Shown here: positions 15,571-25,166 of the stretch, piece after piece
How positions within the stretch are numbered: the stretch's first letter is position 1
Layout of the letters: each line of letters begins with the position of its first letter
Origin: Lysobacter enzymogenes
GTDB lineage: Bacteria; Pseudomonadota; Gammaproteobacteria; Xanthomonadales; Xanthomonadaceae
NCBI RefSeq assembly: GCF_017355525.1
Contig: NZ_CP067395.1
Span: forward strand, 5,592,501-5,656,500
DNA length: 64,000 bases
Direction: 5' to 3'
Position numbers and translations under genes: made by a program
The notes under the pieces: generated by a model
The model's input: only the letters and a program-made list of their open reading frames with translations
Databases searched by the model: none
Told to the model about the DNA's origin: nothing

Positions 15571-17403
15571 TCAGTTCACGGCGACCGCCGACCAGGCGCG
15601 GGCGACGGTCCGGTACTCCGGCGAGTCCGCGCCGTACAGGTCCTTGGCCGCATTGAGGGTGCCGGCGCGGGCGCCCGGATAATCGGTGCTGGAAACGAAG
15701 TACTTGGTCAGCGCGGCGTACCAGATCTTGGCGACCTTGGCCGCGCCGAGGCCGACGATGCCGGTGTCGCCGTTGCAGGCGAGGTCGGCGACGGCGACGT
15801 TGGGATGGCTGGCGGGCACCTGCGATCCTTGCCACATCAGATACCAGGCCAGGTTGCCGACGCCGGAGCTGAAGTGCGGATCGAATTTCTTGCCTTCGGC
15901 GGTGTCTTCCCGGGTGAAGCCGCCGGCGGGATAGCACTTGAACGAGCGGTTGCCCTTGCTGCGCCAGGCGGCGTCGAGATTCTGCTGGAACAGCACCCGC
16001 TCCGCGCCGCCGGTAACGGTGCGGGCGAACTTCTCGCCGAACAGGAAATCGGCCGGGTCGTTGGCGCTGCCGGCGCTGAATTCGACCTGGGTGCCGAACA
16101 GGTCCGAGAGCGCTTCGTTGAGGCCGCCGCTGTCCTTGATCAGGTAATAGCCCAGATTGGCCGAGGCGATGGTGACGCCGTGGGTCATTTCATGGCCGGA
16201 CATGTCGAGGCTGACCAGCGGAACCTTGCCGTTGGAGGCGTCGCCGTCGCCGTAGATCATGTAGCCCCCGCCGGGAACCCAGGCCGCGTTGAGGTAGTCC
16301 TTGCCGTAGTGGACGTAGCTTTTCACGCCCTTGCCGTCGTTGCCGATGCCGTTGCGGCCGTGCACGGCCTTGAAGTAATCCCAGGTCGCGGCGATACCGT
16401 AGTGGACGTCCGCCGCGGCGCTGGCGGGATCGGATGTGTTGCCGTTGCCCCAGACGTTGTCGCTGTCGGTGAACGCCGCGGCGAAGATCGTGCTGGTCGA
16501 GTTCTTGGCATTGAGGGTCTGGCCGCTGCCGCGCGAAGGGTCGATCAGCTGGTAGCCGTTCTTGGTCGAATCGGTGACCAGGCCGACATCGCCCAGGGTC
16601 AGGGTCTTGCCGGTGCCGTTGGCGGCGGCGGTGTGCACGCGGTTCTCGGCTTCCAGCACGCTGCCGCTGCGCGCATCGAGGAAATACGACATCACGCCCG
16701 GGCCGTTGCCGTCGGCGCGTTCGCCGCTCAGGTCGACCTGGTAGGCCAGGGTCGGTTCCATGCCGTGGCGGGCGTAGACCACCAGCCTGGCCGGCTCGAG
16801 CTCGGCGACGCGGCCGTCGAACTGGGCGCCGGCGTCGCTGCGCGCCTGCGCGGCGCTGATGCCGGGCTTGAGTTGCGGACGCGCGGTGGTGCGCATGTTG
16901 CCGCCCTGGGTGATCGAGAGCAGTTCGCCGTTGCGGGTATGCACGACCATGTCGCCGCCGATCACCGGCAGGCCTTGGTAGTTGCGTTCCATGCGCACGT
17001 GTTCGGTACCGTCGCGGTCGATCATCACGTCGCGGGCGTTGAAGCCGTCGGCCTGGGCGAGGTTGGCTTCGCGCGCGCCGATTCCGGCGAGCAGGGCGCG
17101 TGCGCGTGCGGCGGCGGCGCTTTGGTCGGCTTGTTCCGGCGAGGTGCTGGACCAACCGAGTTGGCTGCCGGGGCGGGCGCTGGTGTCGATCATCGCGCGC
17201 AGCGTGGCCTTGTTCTGCGCGGCGGCGGCGATGGCGTGGGCGTGCGCGGCCGGCGTTGCGGCGGCGCCGGACGGAACCGCGGACGCGGTGGCCGGCGTCT
17301 TGGCGGCGACCGCGGCGGCGGTGGACGAGCGCTGGCTGTGGACGGCCACGCCGGCGAGCGCGGCGACCACGGCGGCGGCGAGTAGAGCGGTCTTCGACTG
17401 CAT
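15571..17403 (-). CDS. Secreted thermolysin-type (M4) metalloprotease 2
   Basis: This is a 610-residue paralogue of the neighbouring protease with the same layout: signal peptide, alanine-rich linker, FTP/PepSY propeptide and M4 domain. Zinc ligands are H404 and H408 in HEMTH and E430 in GGLNEALSD. It differs in several catalytic-domain loops, for example an AAWRSKGNRSFKCYPAGG segment and a PGGGYMIYGDGDASNG insertion. Specificity has therefore probably diverged. Both end in nearly the same C-terminus (SPEYRTVARAWSAVAVN here), which marks recent common origin. Confidence 0.92.
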   Translation of the reverse strand: MQSKTALLAAAVVAALAGVAVHSQRSSTAAAVAAKTPATASAVPSGAAATPAAHAHAIAAAAQNKATLRAMIDTSARPGSQLGWSSTSPEQADQSAAAARARALLAGIGAREANLAQADGFNARDVMIDRDGTEHVRMERNYQGLPVIGGDMVVHTRNGELLSITQGGNMRTTARPQLKPGISAAQARSDAGAQFDGRVAELEPARLVVYARHGMEPTLAYQVDLSGERADGNGPGVMSYFLDARSGSVLEAENRVHTAAANGTGKTLTLGDVGLVTDSTKNGYQLIDPSRGSGQTLNAKNSTSTIFAAAFTDSDNVWGNGNTSDPASAAADVHYGIAATWDYFKAVHGRNGIGNDGKGVKSYVHYGKDYLNAAWVPGGGYMIYGDGDASNGKVPLVSLDMSGHEMTHGVTIASANLGYYLIKDSGGLNEALSDLFGTQVEFSAGSANDPADFLFGEKFARTVTGGAERVLFQQNLDAAWRSKGNRSFKCYPAGGFTREDTAEGKKFDPHFSSGVGNLAWYLMWQGSQVPASHPNVAVADLACNGDTGIVGLGAAKVAKIWYAALTKYFVSSTDYPGARAGTLNAAKDLYGADSPEYRTVARAWSAVAVN

Positions 17404-17969
17404 GGAAGCGATCCCCTGGAAAGCCTTGCGTAGAGATGGCGCGCGCGTCCGGGCCAGTGCGGTCCGGTGGCGGCGGCCGGTGCGGCTCGGCGCGCGCGGT
17501 CCGGTGGCGTCGGACGGCGATGCGGCGAGTCGGAATCCACGTTAGGGGCGGTCCGGAGGGCGAGCGCCGGGGTTGAAGGCGTTTTCAGAGTTTTATAATG
17601 AGTAATTCATCACAAAAAAATCGAATTAAGACCTGTCCTAGCGCCTCGTTTGCTTGCCAGCAAGGCGGCAAGAGCCCCGGCCGCGAAAACGGCAGCGACG
17701 CCGGCGTACGCCGGCAGCGGTCGAGCGCGCCTGCGCGCGAAGGCCGGCCGGGCTTTCGGCGCCCGGCTCAGCCGCCCGCCGCGCCGCGCGGTCGCCGCGG
17801 CGGATCGCGCGCCCGCGCGAGCGAGGTTTGCCGTGCCGTACGCGGCGATTCGCATCGCCGAAACCCTGCATCCGATCTGCATCGCATCTGTGCCGGCGCG
17901 CGCTCGTTACTATGGTCGGCGCCAGCGCGCCCGGCGCGCGGCGCGTTTCGGACCAGACCACGGAGCACC
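17404..17969. other. Intergenic region between M4 protease 2 and the DadA-like gene
   Basis: This 566-base stretch separates divergent genes. Its main feature is an AT-rich island at 17581-17640, unusual for this genome, which holds promoter-like sequence. The remainder is GC-rich and open in several frames. One leftward frame (17610-17882) has a hydrophobic segment but no ribosome binding site and is not annotated. Confidence 0.5.
17573..17599 (+). promoter_or_regulatory. Candidate sigma70 promoter in AT-rich island
   Basis: A perfect TATAAT lies at 17594-17599, with TTGAAG at 17573-17578 and a 15-base spacer. The island also reads as a promoter leftward (TATAAA on the other strand), so it may drive M4 protease 2, the DadA-like gene, or both. 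Strand and target are inferred. Confidence 0.45.
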
Positions 17970-19283
17970 ATGGGCGCAGTGCAGGCGGAACACGAGTCGG
18001 TGGAACAGCAGTCGGCCGAGCCGCTCGCGGCGCGGCGCGAGGACGTGGTGATCGTCGGCGCCGGCGTGATCGGACTGGCCTGCGCGCTGATCCTGCTCGA
18101 GGACGGCCGCCGGGTGCGGGTCATCGACGCCGGCCGCATCGGCGGCGGCAGCTCGCACGGCAACTGCGGCACCATCACCCCCAGCCACGCGACCCCGTTG
18201 GCCGCGCCCGGCGTGATCGCGCAGGCGCTCAAATGGGTGCTGAGCCCGGACGCGCCGCTGTACCTGCACCCCAGGCTCGACCCGCAGCTGTGGGGTTGGC
18301 TGCTGCGCTTCGCCGCGCGCTGCAACGAGCGCGACTGGCGCAGCAGCGCCACCGCGAAAGCGGCGCTGCTCAACGATTCGCGCGAGCGCCTGCAGGCCTG
18401 GGTCGGGCGTTACGGGCTGGCCTGCGAGTTCGACGGCTCCGGCGTCGATTACGTGTTCCGTTCCGAAGCCGGCTATGTCCACAGCCAGCACGAGCTCGAC
18501 CTGCTGCGCGAATTCGGCGTCGGCGTGGAGCTGATCGACGGCGGCGCCTACGAGGCGCAGGACCCGGCGTTCAAGCCCGGCGTGGTCGGCGCGATCCGCT
18601 TCGCCCACGACGCGGTGCTGCGACCGGACACTTACGTCGCCGAGCTGGCGCGCGCGGTGCGCGAGCGCGGCGGCGAGCTGCAGGAATACTGCGCGCTGAA
18701 GGATCTGCGCGAGGACGCCGACGGCGTCGCCCTCGACACCAGCCACGGCCTGGTGCATGCGCGCGAGGCGGTGGTGGCGCTGGGCGCGTGGTCGCCCAAG
18801 CTCGCCGACGCGATCGGCCTGCCCGCGCTGAAGGGCGCGATCCAGCCCGGCAAGGGCTATTCGATCACCTACGACCGGCCCGAGCTGCTGCCGCGGCGGC
18901 CGGTGGTGCTGAAGGAACCCAAGGTCTGCGTGACCATGTGGGACAGCGGCTACCGGCTCGGCAGCACGATGGAATTCTCCGGCTACGACGAAAGCCTCAA
19001 CCCGCGCCGGCTGGCCGCGCTGGAGCGCGGCGCGGCGCAGTTCCTGCACCAGCCGCTCGGCCCGGTCGAGCGCGAGCGCTGGTACGGCTGGCGGCCGATG
19101 AGCATCGACGACGTGCCGCTGATCGGTCGCGTCCCGGGCCGCCAGCGCCTGTGGATCGCCAACGGCCACGGCATGATGGGCGTGAGCATGAGCGCCGGCA
19201 CCGGCCAGTTGTTGGCCGACCTGATCGGCGGGCGCGCGCCCGCGATCGACCCGCATCCTTACCGACCGGAGCGCTTCGCATGA
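17970..19283 (+). CDS. DadA-like FAD-dependent D-amino acid dehydrogenase
   Basis: The 437-residue flavoprotein has an N-terminal dinucleotide-binding motif, VVIVGAGVIGLACALILLEDG, at about residues 26-46. It continues with SSHGNCGTITPSHATPLAAPG, the pattern of DadA and related D-amino acid oxidases. The C-terminal YGWRPMSIDDVPLIGRVPG and NGHGMMGVSMSAGTG motifs complete the FAD site. It would oxidise D-amino acids to keto acids at the inner membrane, passing electrons to quinone. GGAG precedes the ATG at 17970. It overlaps the next gene by four bases (ATGA). Confidence 0.87.
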   Translation: MGAVQAEHESVEQQSAEPLAARREDVVIVGAGVIGLACALILLEDGRRVRVIDAGRIGGGSSHGNCGTITPSHATPLAAPGVIAQALKWVLSPDAPLYLHPRLDPQLWGWLLRFAARCNERDWRSSATAKAALLNDSRERLQAWVGRYGLACEFDGSGVDYVFRSEAGYVHSQHELDLLREFGVGVELIDGGAYEAQDPAFKPGVVGAIRFAHDAVLRPDTYVAELARAVRERGGELQEYCALKDLREDADGVALDTSHGLVHAREAVVALGAWSPKLADAIGLPALKGAIQPGKGYSITYDRPELLPRRPVVLKEPKVCVTMWDSGYRLGSTMEFSGYDESLNPRRLAALERGAAQFLHQPLGPVERERWYGWRPMSIDDVPLIGRVPGRQRLWIANGHGMMGVSMSAGTGQLLADLIGGRAPAIDPHPYRPERFA

Positions 19284-20650
19284 GTGAGCAGCAAGCTCAA
19301 TTCGACTTGATCGTCGTCGGCGGCGGCTCCGGCGGCCTGGCCGGCGCGTTCCGCGCCGCCGAGCACGGCGCGCGCGTGGCGCTGCTGGAGCCGGGCCTGC
19401 TCGGCGGCACCTGCGTCAACGTCGGCTGCGTGCCGAAGAAGGCGATGTGGCTGGCCGCCGACATCGGCGCCAAGCTGCGCATGGCGCAGTCGCTGGGCTT
19501 CGCGGTCGACGCGCCGCCGCAGGAGACCTGCGAGCTGGACTGGCCGACCTTCATCGTCCATCGCCAGCGCTACATCGCCGGCATCCACGACAGCTACCGC
19601 AAGCGCCTGGACAAGGCCGGCATCGTGGTCGCGCCGATGCGCGCGCGCCTGCTCGACGCCAACACCGTGGAATGCGACAACGGCGCGCGCATGGGCGCGG
19701 CGCGCATTCTCATCGCCACCGGCGGGCATGCGGTCAAGCCGCAAATTGCCGGCGCCGAACTCGGCGGCACCTCCGACGATTTCTTCCAATGGACCGCCGC
19801 GCCCAAGCGCGTCGGCATCGTCGGCGCGGGCTACATCGCGGTCGAGCTGGCCGGCGTGCTGCAGGCGCTCGGCAGCCGGGTCGAGCTGTTCGCGCGCGGC
19901 CAGCGCCTGCTCGAAGGCTTCGACCACGAACTGACCGCGCAGCTCGCCGACGATTACTGCCAAAGCGGCGTGCGCCTGCATTTCGGCCACGCGGTCGCGG
20001 CGCTGGAGGCCGACGGCGCGCAGGTGCGCGTGCGCGGCAGCGACGGTTCGCTGAGCGAGCCGTTCGACAAAGTGCTGTTCGCGACCGGGCGCAAGCCCAA
20101 CACCGCCGGCCTGGGCCTGGAGCGCGCCGGCGTGGCGCTGGACGCGGACGGGTTCGTGCGCATCGACGCGCTCAACGCGACCAGCGTCGCCGGCATCGAC
20201 GCGGTCGGCGACGTCAGCACCGACCCGCCGCTGACGCCGGTGGCGATCGCCGCCGCGCGCCGGCTGATGGACCGCGTCTACGCCGGCGGCTCGGCCGTGC
20301 TGGACCGCGACGACATCCCCACCGTGGTGTTCGCCCACCCGCCGATCGGCAAGGTCGGCCTGACCGAGGAGCAGGCGCGGGCGCGACATGGTGACAATCT
20401 GCACATCTACCGCGCCGGGTTTCGGCCGATGCTGTACGCCCTGGCCGAGTCGCCGCAGCGCAGCCTGTTCAAGCTGATCTGCGTCGGCCAGGAACGCCGC
20501 GTGGTCGGCATCCATCTGCTCGGCGAGGCCGCCGACGAGATGCTGCAGGGCTTCGCGGTCGCGCTCAAGCGCGGCATCACCCTGGACGACCTGCGCGACA
20601 CGGTCGCCATCCATCCGACCAGCGCCGAGGAAGTGGTGTTGATGCGTTGA
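19280..20650 (+). CDS. gor: Glutathione-disulfide reductase
   Basis: The 456-residue flavoenzyme would reduce oxidised glutathione with NADPH. The FAD motif is VVGGGSGGLAGAFRAAEHG, the redox disulfide is GGTCVNVGCVPKK at about residues 43-55, and the second nucleotide motif is VGIVGAGYIAVELAG. The C-terminal His-Glu pair lies in AIHPTSAEE. Overall this is the glutathione reductase type rather than lipoamide or mercuric reductase. It is translationally coupled to the DadA-like gene, an uncommon pairing. Confidence 0.9.
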   Translation: MSEQQAQFDLIVVGGGSGGLAGAFRAAEHGARVALLEPGLLGGTCVNVGCVPKKAMWLAADIGAKLRMAQSLGFAVDAPPQETCELDWPTFIVHRQRYIAGIHDSYRKRLDKAGIVVAPMRARLLDANTVECDNGARMGAARILIATGGHAVKPQIAGAELGGTSDDFFQWTAAPKRVGIVGAGYIAVELAGVLQALGSRVELFARGQRLLEGFDHELTAQLADDYCQSGVRLHFGHAVAALEADGAQVRVRGSDGSLSEPFDKVLFATGRKPNTAGLGLERAGVALDADGFVRIDALNATSVAGIDAVGDVSTDPPLTPVAIAAARRLMDRVYAGGSAVLDRDDIPTVVFAHPPIGKVGLTEEQARARHGDNLHIYRAGFRPMLYALAESPQRSLFKLICVGQERRVVGIHLLGEAADEMLQGFAVALKRGITLDDLRDTVAIHPTSAEEVVLMR

Positions 20651-20708
20651 GACCGTCAGGCCCGCGCGTTATGGTCGGTCGACTTGATTACGGATCGGGA
20701 CGCACGGC

Positions 20709-22886
20709 ATGAGCGAGAGCAGGGCGGAAGGGCGGCGGCGCGGCGCAGCGCGCGTTTGCGCGGTTGCGGCGGCGATTTGGGCGTGCGGCTTCGCCGCGAC
20801 GGCGGCCGCGCAGCCGGCGTTCGAGATCGAAGACCTGCTCAGCGCGCCGCAGCCCGAGCAGCTCACCGCCGCGGCGACGGCGCCGCTCATCGCCTGGGTC
20901 GGCAACGAGCGCGGCGTGCGCAACGTCTGGACCGCGCGCGCGCCCGAGTTCGCGCCGCGCAAGCTCAGCGGCTACGACGCGGACGACGGTCAAACCATCG
21001 GCGCCCTGCAACTCAGCCGCGACGGCCGCTGGCTCGCCTATGTGCGTGGCGGCAGCGCCGACGCGGCCGGCAGCAACAGCAATCCGACCGGCGATCCCGA
21101 CGGCCAGGAGCAGGCGGTGTGGGTCGTCGCCAGCGACGGCAGCGGCAAGCCGCAGCGCATCGCCGCCGGACGCTCGGCCTTGTTCGCGCCCAATGGCGAT
21201 GCCTTGATCGTGCAAGGCCGCAGCCTGGGTTGCTACGCGTTGCCGGGCGCGACCGCGCCGGGCTGGTGCAAGGAAGCCTTGCTCAAGACCCGCGGCGCCA
21301 ACAGCGCGGCCGAATTCGCGCCCGACGGCAAGTCGCTGGCCTTCGTCAGCAACCGCGGCGACCACAGCTTCGTCGGCGTGCTCGACCTGGAAAAACGCGA
21401 AGTGCGCTGGATCGGCGCCGACTTCAACAACGACGCCGCGCCGGCGTTCTCGCCCGACGGCCGCCGCATCGCGTTCCTGCGCACCGCGGCGAACAAGCCC
21501 GGCGACGGGTTCGATCTGACCAAAGCCAATCCTTTCGAAATCTGGGTCGCCGACGCCGACACAGGGCTTGCGAAGCGCGTCCACCGCTCCAGCGAAACCG
21601 CCGGCGGCTACGCCCAATTCAACGGCGCCGACCCGTTGATGTGGAGCCGCGACAACCGCCTGATCTTCGCCTCCGAACAAAGCGGCTGGCTGCACTGGTA
21701 CGCGATCCCGCCCGAAGGCGGCGCGCCGACGCCGCTGAGCCGCGGCGAATGCGAGGCCGAAACCGTCGCCCTGGCCGACGACGGCGCGTTCGTGTTCGGC
21801 GGCAACTGCGCGCAGATCGATTACCGCCAGGTGTTCAGCGTCGACGCGCAAGGCAAGGCGCAGACCCTGCTGACGGCCAAACAAGAGATCGCCACCGACC
21901 CGCTGCCGCTGGCCGGGGGCCAGTGGATCGCGCTGCGCCACGCCGATGCGCGCAGGCCGACCGCGATCGCGGTGATGCCGAGCGCCGGCGGCGCGCCCAA
22001 GCGGATTTTCCCGGCGCAGTTGCCCGCGCGTTTCCCGCTGGACCGATTGGTCGAGCCGAAGACGATCACCCTGACCGCCAGCGACGGCATCGTGTCGCAC
22101 GCGACCGTGTTCGAGCCGCCGGCCTCGTTCAAGGGCAAGCGCGCGGCGCTGATCTACGCGCACGGCGGTCCGATCCGGCAGATGCTGCCGGGCTGGCACT
22201 ACAGCAGCTACTACTACAACGACTACGCCAGCAACCAATGGCTGGCCAGCCGCGGCTACGTGGTGCTGGCGCTGAACTACCGCGACGGCACCGGCTACGG
22301 GCAGACGTTCCGCCTCGCCGACAAGCAGGGCCCGCGCGGCGCGTCGGAGTACCAGGACGTGCTCGCCGCGCAGGCGTGGCTGGCCGCGCGCGCCGACGTC
22401 GACGCGCGCCGCATCGGCATCTACGGCGGTTCCTACGGCGGTTTCCTCACGTCCACCGCGCTGGCGCGCAACTCCGACCTGTTCGCCGCCGGCGTCGACC
22501 GCCACGGCGTGCACGACTGGCGCGAGAGCGCCAAGGGCGGCGACAACAGCGGGCTGTGGGGCCTCAAGCCCGACGAACTGGAGCTGGCCTACCAGTCCTC
22601 GCCGATGTCGCGCCTGGCCGGCTGGCGTTCGCCGGTGCTGGTGATCCACGGCGACGACGACCGCGCGGTCAAGTTCTCCCAGGGCATCGATCTGGTCGAG
22701 CGCCTGCGCGAACGCAAGGTGCCGGTGGAAACGCTGGTGCTTCCCGACGAAGACCATTTCTTCCTGCGGTATGCGAGCTGGCTGCGGGTGCATCGGGCCG
22801 CCGCCGATTTCTTCGCGCGGCGGCTCGGGACGGGAGCCGCGCAGGCGGAGCGATCCGACGCGGCAAAACCCAAATCGGGCGGCTGA
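20709..22886 (+). CDS. S9-family prolyl oligopeptidase-type peptidase
   Basis: The 725-residue serine peptidase has a signal peptide (ending near AATAAAQ), so it is exported. The N-terminal part is a WD-like propeller with repeated TolB-type motifs (LSRDGRWLAYV, FAPDGKSLAFVSNRG, FSPDGRRIAFLRT). The C-terminal alpha/beta-hydrolase has S575 (GGSYGG), D651 (HGDDDR) and H683 (DEDHFF) as triad. It should cleave short peptides after proline or a similar residue, possibly feeding on products of the secreted proteases nearby. It stands alone between gor and hutG. Confidence 0.9.
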   Translation: MSESRAEGRRRGAARVCAVAAAIWACGFAATAAAQPAFEIEDLLSAPQPEQLTAAATAPLIAWVGNERGVRNVWTARAPEFAPRKLSGYDADDGQTIGALQLSRDGRWLAYVRGGSADAAGSNSNPTGDPDGQEQAVWVVASDGSGKPQRIAAGRSALFAPNGDALIVQGRSLGCYALPGATAPGWCKEALLKTRGANSAAEFAPDGKSLAFVSNRGDHSFVGVLDLEKREVRWIGADFNNDAAPAFSPDGRRIAFLRTAANKPGDGFDLTKANPFEIWVADADTGLAKRVHRSSETAGGYAQFNGADPLMWSRDNRLIFASEQSGWLHWYAIPPEGGAPTPLSRGECEAETVALADDGAFVFGGNCAQIDYRQVFSVDAQGKAQTLLTAKQEIATDPLPLAGGQWIALRHADARRPTAIAVMPSAGGAPKRIFPAQLPARFPLDRLVEPKTITLTASDGIVSHATVFEPPASFKGKRAALIYAHGGPIRQMLPGWHYSSYYYNDYASNQWLASRGYVVLALNYRDGTGYGQTFRLADKQGPRGASEYQDVLAAQAWLAARADVDARRIGIYGGSYGGFLTSTALARNSDLFAAGVDRHGVHDWRESAKGGDNSGLWGLKPDELELAYQSSPMSRLAGWRSPVLVIHGDDDRAVKFSQGIDLVERLRERKVPVETLVLPDEDHFFLRYASWLRVHRAAADFFARRLGTGAAQAERSDAAKPKSGG

Positions 22887-23040
22887 ACCTCCAGCGCCGA
22901 ACCGGCGCCTTTGAATCCGCGCCGTTGAATCCGCGCCGCCGCCAGCTTGCGCGCGCGTCGCGCAAACCGGCGGCGGCCGCGGCGCAGTACCATGCGGTTA
23001 CTGCGCCGGCCCCCGCCGCCGGCTTCGATGCGAACCCGCC

Positions 23041-23850
23041 ATGACCCTGTCCGCCCCCGCCTGGCCCGTGTTCCAACTGCACCGCGGCCACGCGCCGCTG
23101 CTGATCAGCCTGCCGCACGACGGCTCGCTGATTCCCGACGAATTTTCCGCGCGCATGGTCGAGTCCGCGCGCCACGCACCCGACACCGACTGGCACGTCT
23201 CGCGCCTGTACGACTTCGCCCGCGAGCTCGGCGCGTCGATCCTGGTGCCGCGCTATTCGCGCTACGTGGTCGACCTCAACCGCCCGCCGGACGACACCTC
23301 GCTGTATCCGGGCCAGAACACCACCGGCCTGTGCCCGGCGGTGCAGTTCAGCGGCGAGCCGGTCTACCTCGACGGCCAGGCGCCGGACGCGGCCGAAGTG
23401 GCGCAGCGCGTGGACCTCTACTGGCGCCCGTATCACGAGACCCTGGTCGCCGAGCTCGACCGCATCCGCGCCGAACACGGCCGCGTGCTGTTGTGGGAAG
23501 GCCATTCGATCCGCGGCGAAGTGCCGTTCCTGTTCGAAGGCCGCTTGCCCGACCTCAACCTCGGCACCGCCGCCGGCCGCAGCTGTCTGCCGGCGACGCA
23601 GGCGCGGTTGGAAGCGGTGCTGGCCGGGCAGGGCGATTACGACTGGATCGTCAACGGCCGCTTCAAGGGCGGCTACATCACCCGCCATTACGGCGATCCT
23701 GAGATCGAAGCCGAAGCGGTGCAACTCGAACTGAGCCAGCGCAACTACATGGACGAGGATTCCTTCGCCTACGACGAAGCCAAGGCGGCGAAGCTGCAAC
23801 CGCTGTTGCGCGCGCTGCTGCAGGCGGCGCTGGATTCGCAACGCGGATGA
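23041..23850 (+). CDS. hutG: N-formylglutamate amidohydrolase
   Basis: The 269-residue enzyme of histidine degradation would hydrolyse N-formylglutamate to glutamate and formate. The start 'LLISLPHDGSLIP', the internal 'VDLNRPPDDTSLYPGQNTTGLCP' and the 'GHSIRGEVPFLFEGRLPDLNLGT' segment are typical of HutG of the deformylase type. The rest of the hut pathway is not in the window. It overlaps the next gene by four bases. Confidence 0.92.
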   Translation: MTLSAPAWPVFQLHRGHAPLLISLPHDGSLIPDEFSARMVESARHAPDTDWHVSRLYDFARELGASILVPRYSRYVVDLNRPPDDTSLYPGQNTTGLCPAVQFSGEPVYLDGQAPDAAEVAQRVDLYWRPYHETLVAELDRIRAEHGRVLLWEGHSIRGEVPFLFEGRLPDLNLGTAAGRSCLPATQARLEAVLAGQGDYDWIVNGRFKGGYITRHYGDPEIEAEAVQLELSQRNYMDEDSFAYDEAKAAKLQPLLRALLQAALDSQRG

Positions 23851-25145
23851 GTGCGGCGCGCGGCAGCGAAACGGGCGCGGACGCGGCGGCCTCGACGCTG
23901 CCGCTGTCGCTGGCGCAGGCGCGCGCGCTGCACCTGCACGCGCAAGGCCTGCTGGCGCGGCCGCGCCGGCGCGCGCGCAAGGCCGATGCGCTGGCGGCGA
24001 TCGCGCGCATGCAGCTGTTGCAGATCGACACCATCCACGTGGTCGCGCGCAGCCCCTACCTGGTGCTGTTCTCGCGCCTGGGCGACTACCCGCAGCGCTG
24101 GCTGGAAGAACTGCTGGCCGAGCGCGCGATCTTCGAGGTGTGGGCGCACGAAGCCTGCTTCGCGCCGATGGACGATTACCTGATGCACCGCAACGCGCTG
24201 CACCAGCGCGAGCATCATTGGGCGATCCGCAACGCGCAGCGCCATCGCGGCAGCCGCGGCGGCGAAATCGACCGCTTGCTCGCCCACATCCGCGAGCTCG
24301 GCCCGGTCAAATCCTCGGATTTCGAGCGCGAAGACAAACGCCAGGGCGGCGGCGGCTGGTGGGGCTGGAAGGACGAGAAACGCTGGCTCGAAGCCGGCTT
24401 CGCCCTCGGCGAGCTGATGGTGGCGCGGCGCGAGAACTTCCAGCGCGTCTACGACCTGGCCGAGCGCGTGGCCGGCGTCGCGGTCGCGGACTGGAACCGC
24501 ATCGCGATCGAGCCGGCGCAGGTGCGGCGCGACACCATCCTCAAGTCGGTGGCCGCGCTCGGCATCGCCCAGGCGCGCTGGATCGCCGACTACTACCGGA
24601 CCAAGCCGCGCCTGCGCGACCGCGACCTCGACGAACTGGTCGCGCAAGGCGCGTTGCTGCGGGTGGCGGTGAAAGGCTGGAACGCGCCCGGCTACGTCCA
24701 TCCCGGGCACGCCGACGCGTTGGCCAAGGCCGCCGCCGGCCGCCTGCGCGCGACCCGCAGCGCCTTGCTGTCGCCGTTCGATCCGGTGGTGTGGGACCGC
24801 GAACGCGCCAGCGAATTCTTCGGTTTCGATTACACCCTGGAGTGCTACACGCCCGAGCCCAAGCGCCGCTACGGCTATTTCGTGCTGCCGATCCTGGTGC
24901 GCGGGCGGCTGGTCGGGCGGCTTGACGCGAAGGCGCACCGCGCGGCCGGCGCGTTCGAGGTCAAGGCCTTGTACCTGGAAGACGGCGTCGAAGCCGATGA
25001 AACCTTGGCCGCGGAGATCGCCGCGGCGATCGACGAATGCGCGCGGTGGCACGGCACGCCGACGGTCAAGCTCGGACGCTGCCGGCCGGCGGCGTTCGCC
25101 AAACCGCTCAAGGCCGCGCTCGCGGCCGCCGCCGCCGCGGATTGA
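23847..25145 (+). CDS. Winged-helix protein of the YcaQ (AlkX-like) family
   Basis: The 432-residue cytoplasmic protein has tandem winged-helix domains of the HTH_42 superfamily. E. coli YcaQ in this family is a DNA glycosylase that unhooks interstrand crosslinks. 'ARMQLLQIDTIHVVARSPYLVLFSRLGDY' near residues 52-80 is the conserved N-terminal block, with the QLLQ residues matching the family's catalytic QxQ-type region. 'LLSPFDPVVWDRERASEFFGFDYTLE' is the C-terminal signature. A repair role is likely by family membership. Coupling to hutG has no obvious metabolic reason. Confidence 0.8.
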   Translation: MSAARGSETGADAAASTLPLSLAQARALHLHAQGLLARPRRRARKADALAAIARMQLLQIDTIHVVARSPYLVLFSRLGDYPQRWLEELLAERAIFEVWAHEACFAPMDDYLMHRNALHQREHHWAIRNAQRHRGSRGGEIDRLLAHIRELGPVKSSDFEREDKRQGGGGWWGWKDEKRWLEAGFALGELMVARRENFQRVYDLAERVAGVAVADWNRIAIEPAQVRRDTILKSVAALGIAQARWIADYYRTKPRLRDRDLDELVAQGALLRVAVKGWNAPGYVHPGHADALAKAAAGRLRATRSALLSPFDPVVWDRERASEFFGFDYTLECYTPEPKRRYGYFVLPILVRGRLVGRLDAKAHRAAGAFEVKALYLEDGVEADETLAAEIAAAIDECARWHGTPTVKLGRCRPAAFAKPLKAALAAAAAAD

Positions 25146-25166
25146 ACCGCGGCGCGCGCCGGCGCC

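Noticed and set aside
17610-17882. Leftward 90-codon frame with a hydrophobic segment
   Set aside because: No ribosome binding site, Arg/Ala-rich composition, and position inside a promoter region make it doubtful.
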